Source of the DNA: Streptomyces tsukubensis
GTDB taxonomy: Bacteria > Actinomycetota > Actinomycetes > Streptomycetales > Streptomycetaceae
DNA: 64,000 bases
Assembly: GCF_009296025.1 (NCBI RefSeq)
Contig: NZ_CP045178.1
Location: 3,968,001-4,032,000 of the forward strand
Direction: 5' to 3'
Below are positions 17,493 through 26,776 of the stretch, in pieces. The notes under the pieces were generated by a model. The model searched no databases. It had not been told where the DNA came from and saw only the letters and a list, made by a program, of their open reading frames with translations. The position numbers were made by a program, and so were the translations under genes. Every line of letters begins with the position of its first letter. The first letter of the stretch is position 1.

Positions 17493-18026
17493 TCAGGCCG
17501 CCGACGCCTCCACCAAGTGGTCGCCGGGGATACCCGCCTTGTCGGGGGCGTAGTACTCCTTGATGCCTTCTGCCCAAGTGGCCGCTTCGATCCGGTCGTC
17601 CTCCGAGGGGCCGAAGGCGTCGAAGAGTGCCCCGATGTTCGCGGGCGCGAAGCCGATCGCCCGCATCAGGGCCATGAAGACCGGGCGCGTCACCAGCCCG
17701 TCGCCCTCGGGGGCTCCCAGGGCGGCGAGGGACTCCGCGAAGCCCTCCAAGGCCGTGTCGAAGCGTTCGGGCGACAACACGCAGCCCCTGAACTCGTCGA
17801 AGCTGACCTTGCCGTCTCCATCGGTGTCCAGTTCGGCGACGAGGGTCGCCCAGTATCCGCGGAAGGCGGTCCGCATCGCGTCCTTGGCCGCGGCGTCGGA
17901 ACCGCGTGCCGCCTCGTTCACGTTGTCCGCCATCAGCTCGAAATCGTCGGCATCGAGATATCCGTTGCCGTTCGCGTCGAACAAGGTGAAGACGAGCCTT
18001 ACTCGGTTGATCGCCTCTGCGCGCAC
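17493..18026 (-). CDS. EF-hand calcium-binding protein
   Basis: 177 residues related to the calerythrin/sarcoplasmic calcium-binding type. Clear loops are D-A-N-G-N-G-Y-L-D-A-D-D-F (about residue 18) and D-T-D-G-D-G-K-V-S-F-D-E-F (about 67); two C-terminal EF-like units (around G-D-G-L-V-T and S-E-D-D-R-I-E) are degenerate. There is no signal peptide, so it is cytoplasmic. The GTG start at 18026 is preceded by AAGAAGGG. A role in calcium buffering or signalling is likely. Confidence 0.87.
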   Translation of the reverse strand: MRAEAINRVRLVFTLFDANGNGYLDADDFELMADNVNEAARGSDAAAKDAMRTAFRGYWATLVAELDTDGDGKVSFDEFRGCVLSPERFDTALEGFAESLAALGAPEGDGLVTRPVFMALMRAIGFAPANIGALFDAFGPSEDDRIEAATWAEGIKEYYAPDKAGIPGDHLVEASAA

Positions 18027-18266
18027 TGGACAGCACCCTTCTTCTGCTTCTGGTTCGGCCGGCGCTTCTGCTTGTGCTTCGGCCGGTGCCAGTGGTTCGG
18101 CCGGTGCTTCTGCTTCGGCTCGGACGGCCGTATTTCCTCACCTCTCCCTTCCTCCCCCGTGCGGTTGCCATGCCGTCTCTCCCGATAACTCACACGCCCG
18201 GGGCCGCAGTTCACTTGTTGGGGTGAACCGGGGAGTTTCACGCATGAGTTGGGTGGAGCGGCTGCG
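18027..18266. other. Intergenic region with CTTCTG/TTCGGCCGG repeats
   Basis: Imperfect GCTTCTGCTTC and TTCGGCCGGTGC copies fill about 18048-18125, upstream of the EF-hand gene. No coding evidence. Confidence 0.5.
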
Positions 18267-18500
18267 TCACGCCGTCCTGTCGCGCCTCAGGTACAGCGCC
18301 GCGCCCGACGCCAGCGCCAGCACGCCCGTGCAGACGCTGATCAGTATCTGCCGCACCCCGTCGAACGCGAAGCTGGTGGACACGTTCACGGCGAGCGCGA
18401 TGACGAGCACCGACCAGAGCAGGAAGGTAGTGGTGCTGATGCTGATGCTGGTGCTGGTGTTGGTGCTGGTGTTGGTGTTGGTGCTGATGGGTTTGGACAT
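18267..18500 (-). CDS. Small two-helix membrane protein
   Basis: 77 residues from the ATG at 18500, with GGAGGA about 8 bases upstream. The N-terminus is a Ser/Thr/Asn repeat (S-T-N-T-N-T) encoded by a GTGTTG/GTGCTG minisatellite. Two hydrophobic helices follow (about residues 27-45 and 52-70), then a basic tail R-R-D-R-T-A. Function unknown. Confidence 0.7.
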   Translation of the reverse strand: MSKPISTNTNTSTNTSTSISISTTTFLLWSVLVIALAVNVSTSFAFDGVRQILISVCTGVLALASGAALYLRRDRTA

Positions 18501-18552
18501 GACGGAGTCCTCCTGGTGCGGTGGGGCGAGGGTGAGGGGGTGGGCTGATCCT

Positions 18553-18608
18553 GGTGCGGTGGTGCGGTGGTGCGGTGGTGCGGTGGTGCGGTGGTGCGGT
18601 GGTGCGGT
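18553..18608. repeat. GGTGCGGT octamer, seven copies
   Basis: Seven perfect head-to-tail copies of an 8-bp unit in the 5' region of the small membrane protein gene. Confidence 0.95.
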
Positions 18609-18746
18609 TGATCCGGGTTCAACCCTCTCCGTCTTCCGGCACCGGCTCAAGGAGGGGCTCTCCCCTCTCCGTGGTGTAGCCCGCTCCACCATCGGCGGGG
18701 GGTCCGCTCGCCTCCCGTGGCACTGTCGCTCGCCTAGCCTGGGCTT

Positions 18747-19925
18747 ATGCGAGAGACGGTCCGGCGCGCGTGGACGGCCACGGTCCACCTGTTTCTGGGG
18801 GGCGGGCTCTCCCTCCTGTGCTTCTTCTTCGTTCCCCTGTTCCTCTTCACCGCTCTCGCCGTCGCCCTCGTGGTCGGCGCGGGGGTACTGCCCGAGTCGG
18901 TCCTGCTGCTACGGCGGGCCGCCGGGTTCAAACGCAGGCAGGTGGAGGTCTGGAGCGGACCGGCCGTCCCCGACGCCTACGCGCCCCTTGTCGGCGGGCT
19001 CTCCGAACGGGTCCGTGCCGCCGCGCGGGACGCCGGCACCCGTCGGGACCTGTGGTGGGCCGGCGCCTACGTCGTCTACGGATGGCTGCTCGCCTGCGCG
19101 GTCATGCCACTGTGGCCGCTCGGCGCTGTCGTCGACGGAGTGTGGTGCGGGATGCTGCGGCAGCCCGCCGTTCTCCTGCCGCTCATCGGGCGCCTCGCCG
19201 ACCTCGACACGCGGTGGTCGCGCGCTCTGCTGACGCCCACCCCCGAGGCGCTGCGCAGCGCCGGACTCGCCCGGCGGGTCGAGGAACTGGCCCTCACCCG
19301 CGCCGGGGCCGTCGCCGCGCACGGCGCCGAACTGCGGCGGATCGAACGTGATCTGCACGACGGCGCCCAGGCGCGGCTCGTCGCCCTGTCCATGCGGGTG
19401 GGGCTGGCCAGGATGGTCCTCGACAAGGACGCCGGGGCCGATCCCGCGACCCTGCGTGGGCTCCTCTCCGACGTGCAGGACCAGGCCGAGGAGGCGTTGA
19501 CCGAGCTGCGTCACGTGGTGCGCGGCATCCATCCGCCGATCCTCACCGACCGCGGTCTCGTCGGTGCGGTGCGGGCCCTCGCCGCCTCCGGTGCCCTCGA
19601 TGTGTCCGTCAGCGAGTACGGCCTCGCGGAGGGCCCCCGTCCGCCAGCCGCCGTCGAGGCCGCCGCGTACTTCGTCGTCGCCGAGGCACTGACCAATGCC
19701 GCCAAACACAGTGGCTCAGAGCGGGCCGCCGTCGAACTGCGGCGGTCGGACGATAGGTTGATCATCTCCGTACGTGACGAGGGGTGCGGCGGCGCCGACA
19801 CCTCGGCCGGCTCCGGCCTGCTCGGCGTACGGCGCCGGGTCGCGGCGCTCGACGGGACCGTGGACGTGAACAGTCCCCTCGGGGGACCGACCCTGATCGG
19901 AGTGGAGCTGCCGTGCGTGTGGTGA
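18747..19925 (+). CDS. Sensor histidine kinase with putative-sensor membrane domain
   Basis: 392 residues. Paired membrane helices at about 12-50 and 105-150 form the sensor. The phosphoacceptor box R-I-E-R-D-L-H-D-G-A-Q is near residue 203, and the HATPase has V-V-A-E-A-L-T-N-A-A-K-H, R-D-E-G-C-G-G-A and G-L-L-G-V-R-R-R-V. The ATG has no ribosome site; TAGCCT lies exactly 6 bases upstream, so the transcript may be leaderless. It overlaps the response regulator by 13 bases, marking a cognate pair. Confidence 0.92.
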   Translation: MRETVRRAWTATVHLFLGGGLSLLCFFFVPLFLFTALAVALVVGAGVLPESVLLLRRAAGFKRRQVEVWSGPAVPDAYAPLVGGLSERVRAAARDAGTRRDLWWAGAYVVYGWLLACAVMPLWPLGAVVDGVWCGMLRQPAVLLPLIGRLADLDTRWSRALLTPTPEALRSAGLARRVEELALTRAGAVAAHGAELRRIERDLHDGAQARLVALSMRVGLARMVLDKDAGADPATLRGLLSDVQDQAEEALTELRHVVRGIHPPILTDRGLVGAVRALAASGALDVSVSEYGLAEGPRPPAAVEAAAYFVVAEALTNAAKHSGSERAAVELRRSDDRLIISVRDEGCGGADTSAGSGLLGVRRRVAALDGTVDVNSPLGGPTLIGVELPCVW

Positions 19926-20560
19926 TCGCCGAGGACAACGCCCTCCTCAGAGAAGGCATGGTCCTGCTGCTGACCTCCGTCGGACATGAGGTGGCCGCGG
20001 TCGCCTCCACCGGTCCCGAGGTGCTGCCCGCCCTCCTCGAACACCGCCCCGACATCGCCGTGCTCGACGTACGCATGCCGCCGGGTTTCCGGGACGAGGG
20101 GCTGCGCGCCGCGCTCGCCGCCCGTACGGAGATTCCCGGGCTGCCGGTGCTCGTGCTCTCGCAGTACGTCGAGGAGACGTACGCGTCGGAGTTGCTCGCC
20201 GGTGGCGCCGGTGGGGTCGGCTATCTGCTCAAGGACCGGGTCGGGAGGGTCGAGGAGTTCCTCGACGCCCTCGAACGGGTCGCCGACGGCGGCACCGCCC
20301 TCGACCCCGAGGTCGTCAAGGAGTTGCTGACCCGGCGGCGCGACCGGCCACTCGACTCCTTGACGCCCCGTGAACGCGAAGTGCTGCGTCTCATGGCCGA
20401 GGGCCGGGACAACGCCACCATCGCCGAGGTCCTGGTGGTGTCCGACCGGGCGGTGAGCAAACACATCGGCAACGTCTTCGCCAAACTCGGTCTTCCGCCG
20501 AGCGACAGCGGCCACCGCCGGGTCCTCGCCGTACTCGCTTACCTGAATCAGAGAGAGTGA
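19913..20560 (+). CDS. LuxR/NarL-family response regulator
   Basis: 215 residues beginning R-V-V-I-A-E-D-N at the GTG at 19913, inside the kinase 3' end. The receiver phosphoacceptor is the Asp in I-A-V-L-D-V-R-M-P; L-L-K-D-R-V carries the conserved Lys. The LuxR domain L-T-P-R-E-R-E-V-L...S-D-R-A-V-S-K-H-I lies at the C-terminus. Overlap with the kinase indicates translational coupling. It belongs to the group regulated by kinases with R-D-L-H-D-G-A-Q boxes. Confidence 0.93.
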   Translation: MRVVIAEDNALLREGMVLLLTSVGHEVAAVASTGPEVLPALLEHRPDIAVLDVRMPPGFRDEGLRAALAARTEIPGLPVLVLSQYVEETYASELLAGGAGGVGYLLKDRVGRVEEFLDALERVADGGTALDPEVVKELLTRRRDRPLDSLTPREREVLRLMAEGRDNATIAEVLVVSDRAVSKHIGNVFAKLGLPPSDSGHRRVLAVLAYLNQRE

Positions 20561-20576
20561 GCGGCCCGGCCCCGTC

Positions 20577-21257
20577 TCACCGCCGCCAGAACAAGTGGTG
20601 TGTCACTCCGCTCGGGCTGGGAACCACTTCCACGTGGTACCGGTCGAGCAGTTCGTCCGGTGACTCCCAGAGCCGTGTCCCCGAGCCGAGCTTCGTCTGC
20701 AAGACCGCCACATGCAGGGTGTCCACGAGACCGGCGTCAAGGAACTGCCTGATGACGGTGGCCCCGCCGCCGAGCCGGACGTCCTCGCCCCGCGCCGCCT
20801 CCCGGGCCTGTTCCAGGACCTCGGCCGGGTCGCCGTCCACGAAGTGGAACGTGGTGTCGGAGAGCGTGAACGAGGGGCGCTTGTGGTGGGTCATCACGAA
20901 CACCGGTGTGTGGAAGGGGGGTTCCTCTCCCCACCAGCCCTGCCAGTCGTGGTCCTGCCAGGGGCCGCGCTGGGGGCCGAACTTGTTGCGTCCCATGATC
21001 TCGGCGCCTATACCGCGCGCGTAGTCCCGCGTGATGTAGTCGTCCAGGCCCCTGCTCCCTCCGGGTTCCGTGCGGTTGGTCCAGCTCGCCGTGGCACCGG
21101 CCCACGCGAACATGTCCCCCGGGTCGGCGTGGCCGAACGGTCTCTCCAGGGTCTGGTTCTCACCGGCGCCGAATCCGTCGAGCGAGACCGTGAAGTTCTG
21201 GACTCTCAGCAGTTGTGACCCGCCGGACTTGTGCGTCGTGTGTGGTGTGCGTGGCAT
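20577..21257 (-). CDS. Dihydrofolate reductase-like (RibD C-terminal family) protein
   Basis: 226 residues with F-T-V-S-L-D-G-F near the N-terminus, G-R-N-K-F in the middle, F-V-M-T-H-H-K-R-P and the glycine-rich nucleotide site L-G-G-G-A-T-V-I-R-Q-F-L-D-A-G-L-V-D. These are hallmarks of the RibD_C fold. The start at 21257 has AAGGAAA upstream. Probably an NADPH-dependent reductase; substrate unknown. It is convergent with the response regulator. Confidence 0.85.
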   Translation of the reverse strand: MPRTPHTTHKSGGSQLLRVQNFTVSLDGFGAGENQTLERPFGHADPGDMFAWAGATASWTNRTEPGGSRGLDDYITRDYARGIGAEIMGRNKFGPQRGPWQDHDWQGWWGEEPPFHTPVFVMTHHKRPSFTLSDTTFHFVDGDPAEVLEQAREAARGEDVRLGGGATVIRQFLDAGLVDTLHVAVLQTKLGSGTRLWESPDELLDRYHVEVVPSPSGVTHHLFWRR

Positions 21258-21518
21258 GTGTTTCCTTCTGTTGCGCGGGCGTCGGGCGTCGGCCATCGGC
21301 GCAGTGCGACAGCCGTGCGCCATGCACGGCCGTGGGCCGTGCATGGCCCTCTGGTGTCAGTGCGACTGTTGAGACCGTTCCCAGCGGCGGAACTCATCGC
21401 TGTGGACCAATAATTCTTGCCGCGGATACCGCAGTGCCCGCGGAGCCCGCGGATACGGCGGATACGGCGGATACGGCGGAGCCCGCAGTGCCCGCGGAGG
21501 CCATGGGGCCGTGTCCAC

Positions 21519-24107
21519 TCAGCGTTCGTTCCCCGGCCAGCGTCCCCGCAGCGTCCTCCGTACCGGCCACAGCGTCCCCGTCCACGCCGTCACCGCGACC
21601 ACCCCCACGATCAACGCGCACTGTGTCGACGGCAGACAGGGCATCGACCCCGCCGTCGCCACACTGAACGCCAGGAGCGGTACCGACGCGACGGCCGCGC
21701 CCACCACCAGCCCTGTCAGCGCGGTGGCCGCCGCCTCGAATCCGAGCATGCGGCGGAGCTGGCGTCGGCCCGCGCCCGCGAGCCTGAGCAGTCGTAGCTC
21801 GGGTGCCCGGCCGATCATGATCAGGGAAAGGGTGCTCAGGACCGCGATCACCGTGAAGCCGCCGATCGCGCCGACCGCCGCCGCCGTCAGTACCTCGTTC
21901 GGCGCGCGGTCCTCCGCGTCGGCGAGCGGCGGCCCCGGGTCACCGTCCACCAGGGCACCGGGGACCGCTGCCTTCAGGGCCTCGATGAGGCCGGAGCGGT
22001 CGGTGTGCGGGGCGGGCACGATCAGTATCCGGTCGGCCGCCGGGGTCGAGGCGTGGTGCAGGAGGTCGGCGCGGGGCAGGAGGAAGTCGCCCAGCGCGAG
22101 GGAGCGTCGGTAGGTGGCCACCACGCGTGGCCTGGTCTCCGTGCCGTCGCCGAAGCGGAGGGTCACCCGGGATCCGGGGCGTACGTCCAGGGACCGTGCC
22201 CGGTCGGCGCCGACCGCGACCGTGCCCGGCCGCAGTGCGCGGAGCGTGCCCTCGCCGTCTCCGGGGGCGAGGGCACCCGTACGGCCCTGGGGTGTGATGC
22301 CGAGGACGGGCAGCCGCCGCAGTTCCGGGGAGCCGGCCTCCCGCCGGGCCAGCACCACTGTGCCGGGTACGACGGCGGTCGCCGCCCCCACCCCGCTCAC
22401 CTCCCGTACGCGGGCCAGTGCGCCGTCCGGCAGCCCTCCCACCACGCTCACCGCGAGCCCCGCGCGCAGTGCCTGGTGGGCCTGGGAATCGGCCGCCCTT
22501 GTCATCGTCGCCGCACCCGAGAGCTGTACGCCGACGAAGGCCGTGACCAGCACGATCGGGGTGATCGCCGCCCCGAACGAGGCCGCGCGGGCGGTGCAGC
22601 CCGCGGCGGCGAGGTGTCCGGCGGGTCCGCCGAAGCGGCGCAGCGGCGCGGCGAGCACCCGCATCGCTCCCCGCGCGATCCACGGACCGAGCAGGGCGCA
22701 GGCGATCACCATCGTCACGGCTGCGGCCCCGGCGGCGGCCGCGGCCGCGTCACCCGCCTGTGTCGTGGCCGTACCCGCGGAGCTGACACCGATACCGAGG
22801 AGCGCGAGACCCGCGATCCAGCGGGGCTTTCCCGGTGTGTTCTCGTGCGGCGCCCGCGCGGGGCTCACCCGTACCGTCGCGGCGCAGCCGGTCAGCGCGG
22901 CGGTGTACGCCACCACGACGGTGAGGGCCACGGCGATCAGGGGAGTCGGCCATACCGGTGCGGGCAGGGGGAGTTCGAGTCCTTCGGGGAGCGCGCCGCG
23001 CGCCGCGAGGAGCGCGCGCAGGCCCCACCAGGCCGGGTACGCGCCGACCGCTCCCGTCGCCGCGGCCACCACCGCGATCCTCACCGCCTCCCTGCCCACC
23101 GCGGTACGCACCTGCCGGGGCGTGGCGCCGACCGCCCGCAACAGGGCCAGCTCGTGCGACCGTTGGCGCAGGGCCTGTACGACCGTGGCGGTGACGATCA
23201 GCAGGGCGACGAGTACCACGGTGGCGCTGACGGCGCCGAGCAGCGACAGCATGGTGGCGCGGGCGGGCTCCGCGTCCAGGAACTCCGCGTCTCCCTTGTC
23301 GTCTCCTGTCAGTACGCGCAGGGGGGCCGGGTCGCCCGCGGCCCGTTCTCCGACACTCCGTACGTCCGCCCTGTCGAGCGCCCTCCGTACGCGCGCCGCC
23401 ACTTCCCCCGACCGCGTGCCCTCTTCGAGGCGCACTCCTAGGGCAGCGGTCGAGCCCGGACTGCCCGCGAGAGCGGCGGCCCGTGCGACGGTGAAGTACA
23501 GCTCGTTGCTCGGGGCCCGCGCGATGCCGACGACCGTGTACGTGGTGGGGGTGCCGTTCACGCGTACGGTGAGCCGGTCCGCCGGGTGGGCGCCGTCCTG
23601 GGGCCCTCCCACCTCGAACTCGTCGGCCCCGGCGCCCACCACGACCTCGTCGGCCCTACGCGGCTCCCGGCCCTCGCGCAGCCGGTACGGGGCGAGGGCC
23701 GCCGCCGTCCAGGGGCGGCCCGTGGCTGCCCGCGCCCGGCCGGCCCCCCGCGCTTCGACGCCCGCCTGGAATACGTCGTCGGCGACCGCGGCGGCCACCC
23801 CTGGGACGTTCCGTACGACGGAGAGGGCCTGCCGGGGCACCCGTACTCGCTCCGTGAGTCCTGTGTGCGCCGTTTCGGGGTCGCCGCCCCACGGCTTCGC
23901 CGTGTAGCGCGTCCCTTGGTCCCCCGCCACGACGAGGTCCGCGCCCGCGTAGCGCTCCGACCTGGCGTGGCCGAGGCCCACCGACGCGATGGCCAGGGCG
24001 AACGCGCCCAGCAGCAGCGAGGTGAGGGTGAGCGCGGCGAACACCGCCGCCCAGGCCCGGCGATGGGTACGTGCCCCGCGCGCCGCGAGGAGCTTGGTGA
24101 CGGTCAT
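21519..24107 (-). CDS. ABC transporter permease, double FtsX type
   Basis: 862 residues. An N-terminal membrane helix and a large extracytoplasmic domain precede three helices of a first FtsX module (about 280-400; L-A-L-L-R-A-V-G-A-T is the signature). A central set of helices and a second soluble domain follow, and then a second FtsX module (about 750-850; L-R-L-L-R-L-A-G-A). This is the two-FtsX architecture of MacB/LolE-like exporters acting on lipids, peptides or lipoproteins. The ATG at 24107 overlaps the ATPase stop as ATGA, so the two genes are coupled. Confidence 0.92.
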   Translation of the reverse strand: MTVTKLLAARGARTHRRAWAAVFAALTLTSLLLGAFALAIASVGLGHARSERYAGADLVVAGDQGTRYTAKPWGGDPETAHTGLTERVRVPRQALSVVRNVPGVAAAVADDVFQAGVEARGAGRARAATGRPWTAAALAPYRLREGREPRRADEVVVGAGADEFEVGGPQDGAHPADRLTVRVNGTPTTYTVVGIARAPSNELYFTVARAAALAGSPGSTAALGVRLEEGTRSGEVAARVRRALDRADVRSVGERAAGDPAPLRVLTGDDKGDAEFLDAEPARATMLSLLGAVSATVVLVALLIVTATVVQALRQRSHELALLRAVGATPRQVRTAVGREAVRIAVVAAATGAVGAYPAWWGLRALLAARGALPEGLELPLPAPVWPTPLIAVALTVVVAYTAALTGCAATVRVSPARAPHENTPGKPRWIAGLALLGIGVSSAGTATTQAGDAAAAAAGAAAVTMVIACALLGPWIARGAMRVLAAPLRRFGGPAGHLAAAGCTARAASFGAAITPIVLVTAFVGVQLSGAATMTRAADSQAHQALRAGLAVSVVGGLPDGALARVREVSGVGAATAVVPGTVVLARREAGSPELRRLPVLGITPQGRTGALAPGDGEGTLRALRPGTVAVGADRARSLDVRPGSRVTLRFGDGTETRPRVVATYRRSLALGDFLLPRADLLHHASTPAADRILIVPAPHTDRSGLIEALKAAVPGALVDGDPGPPLADAEDRAPNEVLTAAAVGAIGGFTVIAVLSTLSLIMIGRAPELRLLRLAGAGRRQLRRMLGFEAAATALTGLVVGAAVASVPLLAFSVATAGSMPCLPSTQCALIVGVVAVTAWTGTLWPVRRTLRGRWPGNER

Positions 24108-25162
24108 GGCCGTGGCTCCCCGGTCTCGCAGCCGCTCTGTGGCTCCCCGGTCTCGCAGCCGTTCTGTGGCTCCCCGGTCTTGGTGCCGCTCGACGGCTCC
24201 CCGCTCTTGGTGTCGCTCGACGGCTCCCCCGTCCTGCTGCCGCTCGACGGCTCCCCCGTCCTGCTGTCACTCGACGGCTCCCCGGTCCTGCTTCGGGCCT
24301 CTTCGAGCCCGCGCCGCTGTCCCCCGGTCCTGCCGAGTTTCGCCATCACCTCGCGTACAAGGGCGGGGTCCGGGTGTGCGAAGTGGCCCGCCAGGCGCCC
24401 CTTCTCCAGGAACAGGACCTCGTCGGCCCAGGCCGCGGCGGCCGGGTCGTGCGTGACCATCACGACGGTGTGGCCCTCGTCGACGGCCCGCCGCAGCAGC
24501 GCGAGGACATCTTGGGCCGTCGCGGGGTCGAGCGCGCCGGTGGGCTCGTCGGCGAAGACGAGGTCAGGTTGGGTGACGAGAGCGCGGGCGACCGCCACGC
24601 GCTGGCGCTCCCCGCCCGACAGTTCATCGGGCGCGGCGTCCCGCCTCTCCGCGAGGCCGACGGCGGCGAGCGTGGCGAGGGCCCGGCCGTCGGCGGGCGC
24701 GCCACCGAGGAGCAGTGGCAGGGCCACGTTCTCCAGGACGTTGAGCGACGGCACGAGATTGTGCGCCTGGAACACGAACCCGACCCGTTCCCTGCGCAGC
24801 CTCGTCAGCGCCGACTCCTTGAGGGCGGCCAACTCCGTACGTCCGATCCGTACGGTCCCCCGCGTCGGCCTGTCGAGCCCCGCCGCGCACTGCAACAGGG
24901 TCGACTTGCCGCAGCCCGATGGCCCCATGACGGCGAGGAACCGGCCGCGCGGGACGGTGAGGTCGAGCGGGTGCAGGGCGGGGACGCCACGGCGGTACTC
25001 GCGGCTGACGCCCTCCAGGGTGAGGGCGTGGGTCACGTCGTGATCCTGCGGCGGGGGCGCCGCCCGCGGTGGCCGGGCCACGTTCGGCACAGCCGTGGCC
25101 GTGGCCCTTGTCGTCATAGCCGTGGCCGTGGCCGTCGGGGGAACGCGTCGGCGGCGGTCCAT
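24104..25162 (-). CDS. ABC transporter ATP-binding protein (MacB/LolD type)
   Basis: 352 residues. Walker A G-P-S-G-C-G-K-S-T-L, Q-loop F-V-F-Q-A-H-N, signature L-S-G-G-E-R-Q-R-V-A-V-A-R-A-L and Walker B L-V-F-A-D-E-P-T-G-A-L-D are intact. GGAGAGG eight bases before the ATG at 25162 supports the long form with an Ala/Thr/Arg-rich N-terminus; a GTG at 25036 would give the bare domain. The C-terminus has seven 9-residue T-G-E-P-S-S repeats encoded by a 27-bp minisatellite (about 24108-24300) and not expected in the family. Partner of the permease at 21519. Confidence 0.9.
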   Translation of the reverse strand: MDRRRRVPPTATATAMTTRATATAVPNVARPPRAAPPPQDHDVTHALTLEGVSREYRRGVPALHPLDLTVPRGRFLAVMGPSGCGKSTLLQCAAGLDRPTRGTVRIGRTELAALKESALTRLRRERVGFVFQAHNLVPSLNVLENVALPLLLGGAPADGRALATLAAVGLAERRDAAPDELSGGERQRVAVARALVTQPDLVFADEPTGALDPATAQDVLALLRRAVDEGHTVVMVTHDPAAAAWADEVLFLEKGRLAGHFAHPDPALVREVMAKLGRTGGQRRGLEEARSRTGEPSSDSRTGEPSSGSRTGEPSSDTKSGEPSSGTKTGEPQNGCETGEPQSGCETGEPRP

Positions 25163-25425
25163 GCGCAGTGCCTCTCCAGTCTCCGAGTGGGCCGGTGAGA
25201 CCGTCGCGCGGCTTTCGCCTGACGTACGTGCTCACCGCGTCCACTGGAACGCTAGGGAGGAACGAGGGCGCCCAGGAGAGAGCGCGGTCCCGTATCGGGG
25301 GTGGAGCGGGCTACACCCCCGATACGGGACCCAGGCCCGTGCGGGGCTGCGTCACGGGGCCCGCACACAGCCGCACCCGGCCCACGCCCGGTCCCGCACC
25401 CGGCCCCCGTTCCAGGAGCGGCGAT
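25163..25425. other. Intergenic region between RidA-like and ABC genes
   Basis: About 263 bases. CCCGTATCGGGGGTG near 25291 and CACCCCCGATACGGG near 25314 form a long inverted repeat (about 25290-25329), a likely terminator for the RidA gene. No gene seen. Confidence 0.55.
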
Positions 25426-25845
25426 CTACCGGGAGGCGTCGGGATATGCCGCGATCGCGCGGATCTCTACGAGGAGTCCCGGGCTGGCGAGACCGCTGAC
25501 GCCGATGATCGTCCAGGTCGGGACCGCCTTCACCAGGCGCTTCTTGACCTCGCTGAAGCCGGGGAGGTGCTGGTGGATGTCGACGTGGTAGCTGGTGACG
25601 TCAACAAGGGCGGACACGTCGAGGTTCTCCAGCCGCAGGATCTCTTCGATCTTCCGCATCGCGAGCCGGGTCTGCTCTTCGATGGTGTCCGGGATGGTTC
25701 CGTCGGCGCGGCGGCCGATCGTTCCCGCGATGAACAGGAGACCGTTCGCGCGGACCGCCGCCGAGTAGCCGAAGCTCTCGAAGGCGCTGGTGGTACTGCC
25801 GAAGACCGCGTTGCCCTCGGGGATCTCGACTGTGTGGATGCTCAT
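25426..25845 (-). CDS. RidA family protein
   Basis: 139 residues of the YjgF/YER057c/UK114 fold (S-A-A-V-R-A-N-G-L-L-F-I-A-G, then T-R-L-A-M-R-K-I-E-E-I, V-D-V-T-S-Y-H-V-D, and P-T-W-T-I-I-G-V). RidA proteins deaminate reactive enamine/imine intermediates. The invariant active-site Arg region (usually R..V.V..LP) is here T-W-T-I-I-G-V-S-G-L-A, without the Arg, so activity may differ. AAGGAAGGA precedes the ATG at 25845. Confidence 0.85.
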   Translation of the reverse strand: MSIHTVEIPEGNAVFGSTTSAFESFGYSAAVRANGLLFIAGTIGRRADGTIPDTIEEQTRLAMRKIEEILRLENLDVSALVDVTSYHVDIHQHLPGFSEVKKRLVKAVPTWTIIGVSGLASPGLLVEIRAIAAYPDASR

Positions 25846-25875
25846 GGTGGTCCTTCCTTCTCCACCCCCTCCCCA

Positions 25876-25990
25876 TTGGCGCATGGGATATATGGGGCAC
25901 ATGGGGTTCATGGGGCGCATGGGGTTCACGGGGTTGGCCGGGTTGGCGGGGTTGGCGGGGTTGGCCGGGTTGGCCGGGTTGGCCGGGCTG
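25876..25990. repeat. Tandem repeats between RidA and HD genes
   Basis: Two adjacent blocks: CATGGGG-type 9-12 bp units (about 25880-25930) and GGTTGGCCG/GGTTGGCGG 9-mers (about 25931-25990). No coding evidence. Confidence 0.7.
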
Positions 25991-26027
25991 GGTTACGGGG
26001 CCTGCGGGGCTCATGGAGCCGGCGGGG

Positions 26028-26705
26028 TCAATTGCCCCAGCGGGACGAACGGCAGGCGTGCTCCATCCGGGTCCTGCCGTAGGCCTCGCGTTCGCGGAGG
26101 AATTCACCGGGGAGCGTGTACCGGGGGCCGTTCTTCGGGTTCCTCGCGGCCTGCGCCACGATCGCGTCCGTCAGTGAGCGGATCATGTCCAGCCGTGGAT
26201 ACGCGGTGTGCACGGCGTCGGCCTGCCCGTCGGTGACGGCTTCGACGTGGTCGGCGCCGATCGGGCCGCCGAAGTCGAGTGCGACGCCCTCACGGACGAG
26301 TACGCACAGCGTGCCGTGGCGTTCCGCGATGCCCGGGGAGGTGTGCAGGGCGATCGCCTGCCAGACCTTGTCCGCGTCGGCCGCGGGGAGTCCGCGCTCC
26401 GTGAGGAACGCGGCGGCCCGGTCGGCGCCTTCGACCTCGAACCGCTCGACGTGCGGGCCGTCCGAGGCCACGCCGAGGTCGTGCATCGCGCACGCGGCGA
26501 ACAGCAGGTCGTCGTCGTAGTCGTGACCGGCGGCCAGGGCGAGGCGAGCGGCCACCAGCCGGGCGAACAGGTAGGTGCGGATGCTGTGGTGGAAAACGGA
26601 CGCCGTCTCCACCGGCTGGACGAGGTCCACGACCGCGTCGGCGAGCGGTGTGGCCGGCAGCGTGATCAGGTCGGCCTCGGCCGTTCGAGCAACTCCATTC
26701 GTCAT
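26028..26705 (-). CDS. HD-domain hydrolase
   Basis: 225 residues. The metal-binding HD pattern is visible: H-H-S-I-R-T-Y near residue 37, A-M-H-D-L-G (the HD pair) near 72, and a later H-T-S-P-G-I. Layout and spacing resemble cyanamide hydratase-like members, though other HD hydrolases are possible. The ATG at 26705 follows AAGG. It diverges from the GlxA-type regulator 72 bases away, which may control it. Confidence 0.82.
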   Translation of the reverse strand: MTNGVARTAEADLITLPATPLADAVVDLVQPVETASVFHHSIRTYLFARLVAARLALAAGHDYDDDLLFAACAMHDLGVASDGPHVERFEVEGADRAAAFLTERGLPAADADKVWQAIALHTSPGIAERHGTLCVLVREGVALDFGGPIGADHVEAVTDGQADAVHTAYPRLDMIRSLTDAIVAQAARNPKNGPRYTLPGEFLREREAYGRTRMEHACRSSRWGN

Positions 26706-26776
26706 GCCTTCATCCTGGCCACCACTCCCCTGACCTGGCGATAGGCAAAAATCCCTCACATCGATAGAATCCTGCC

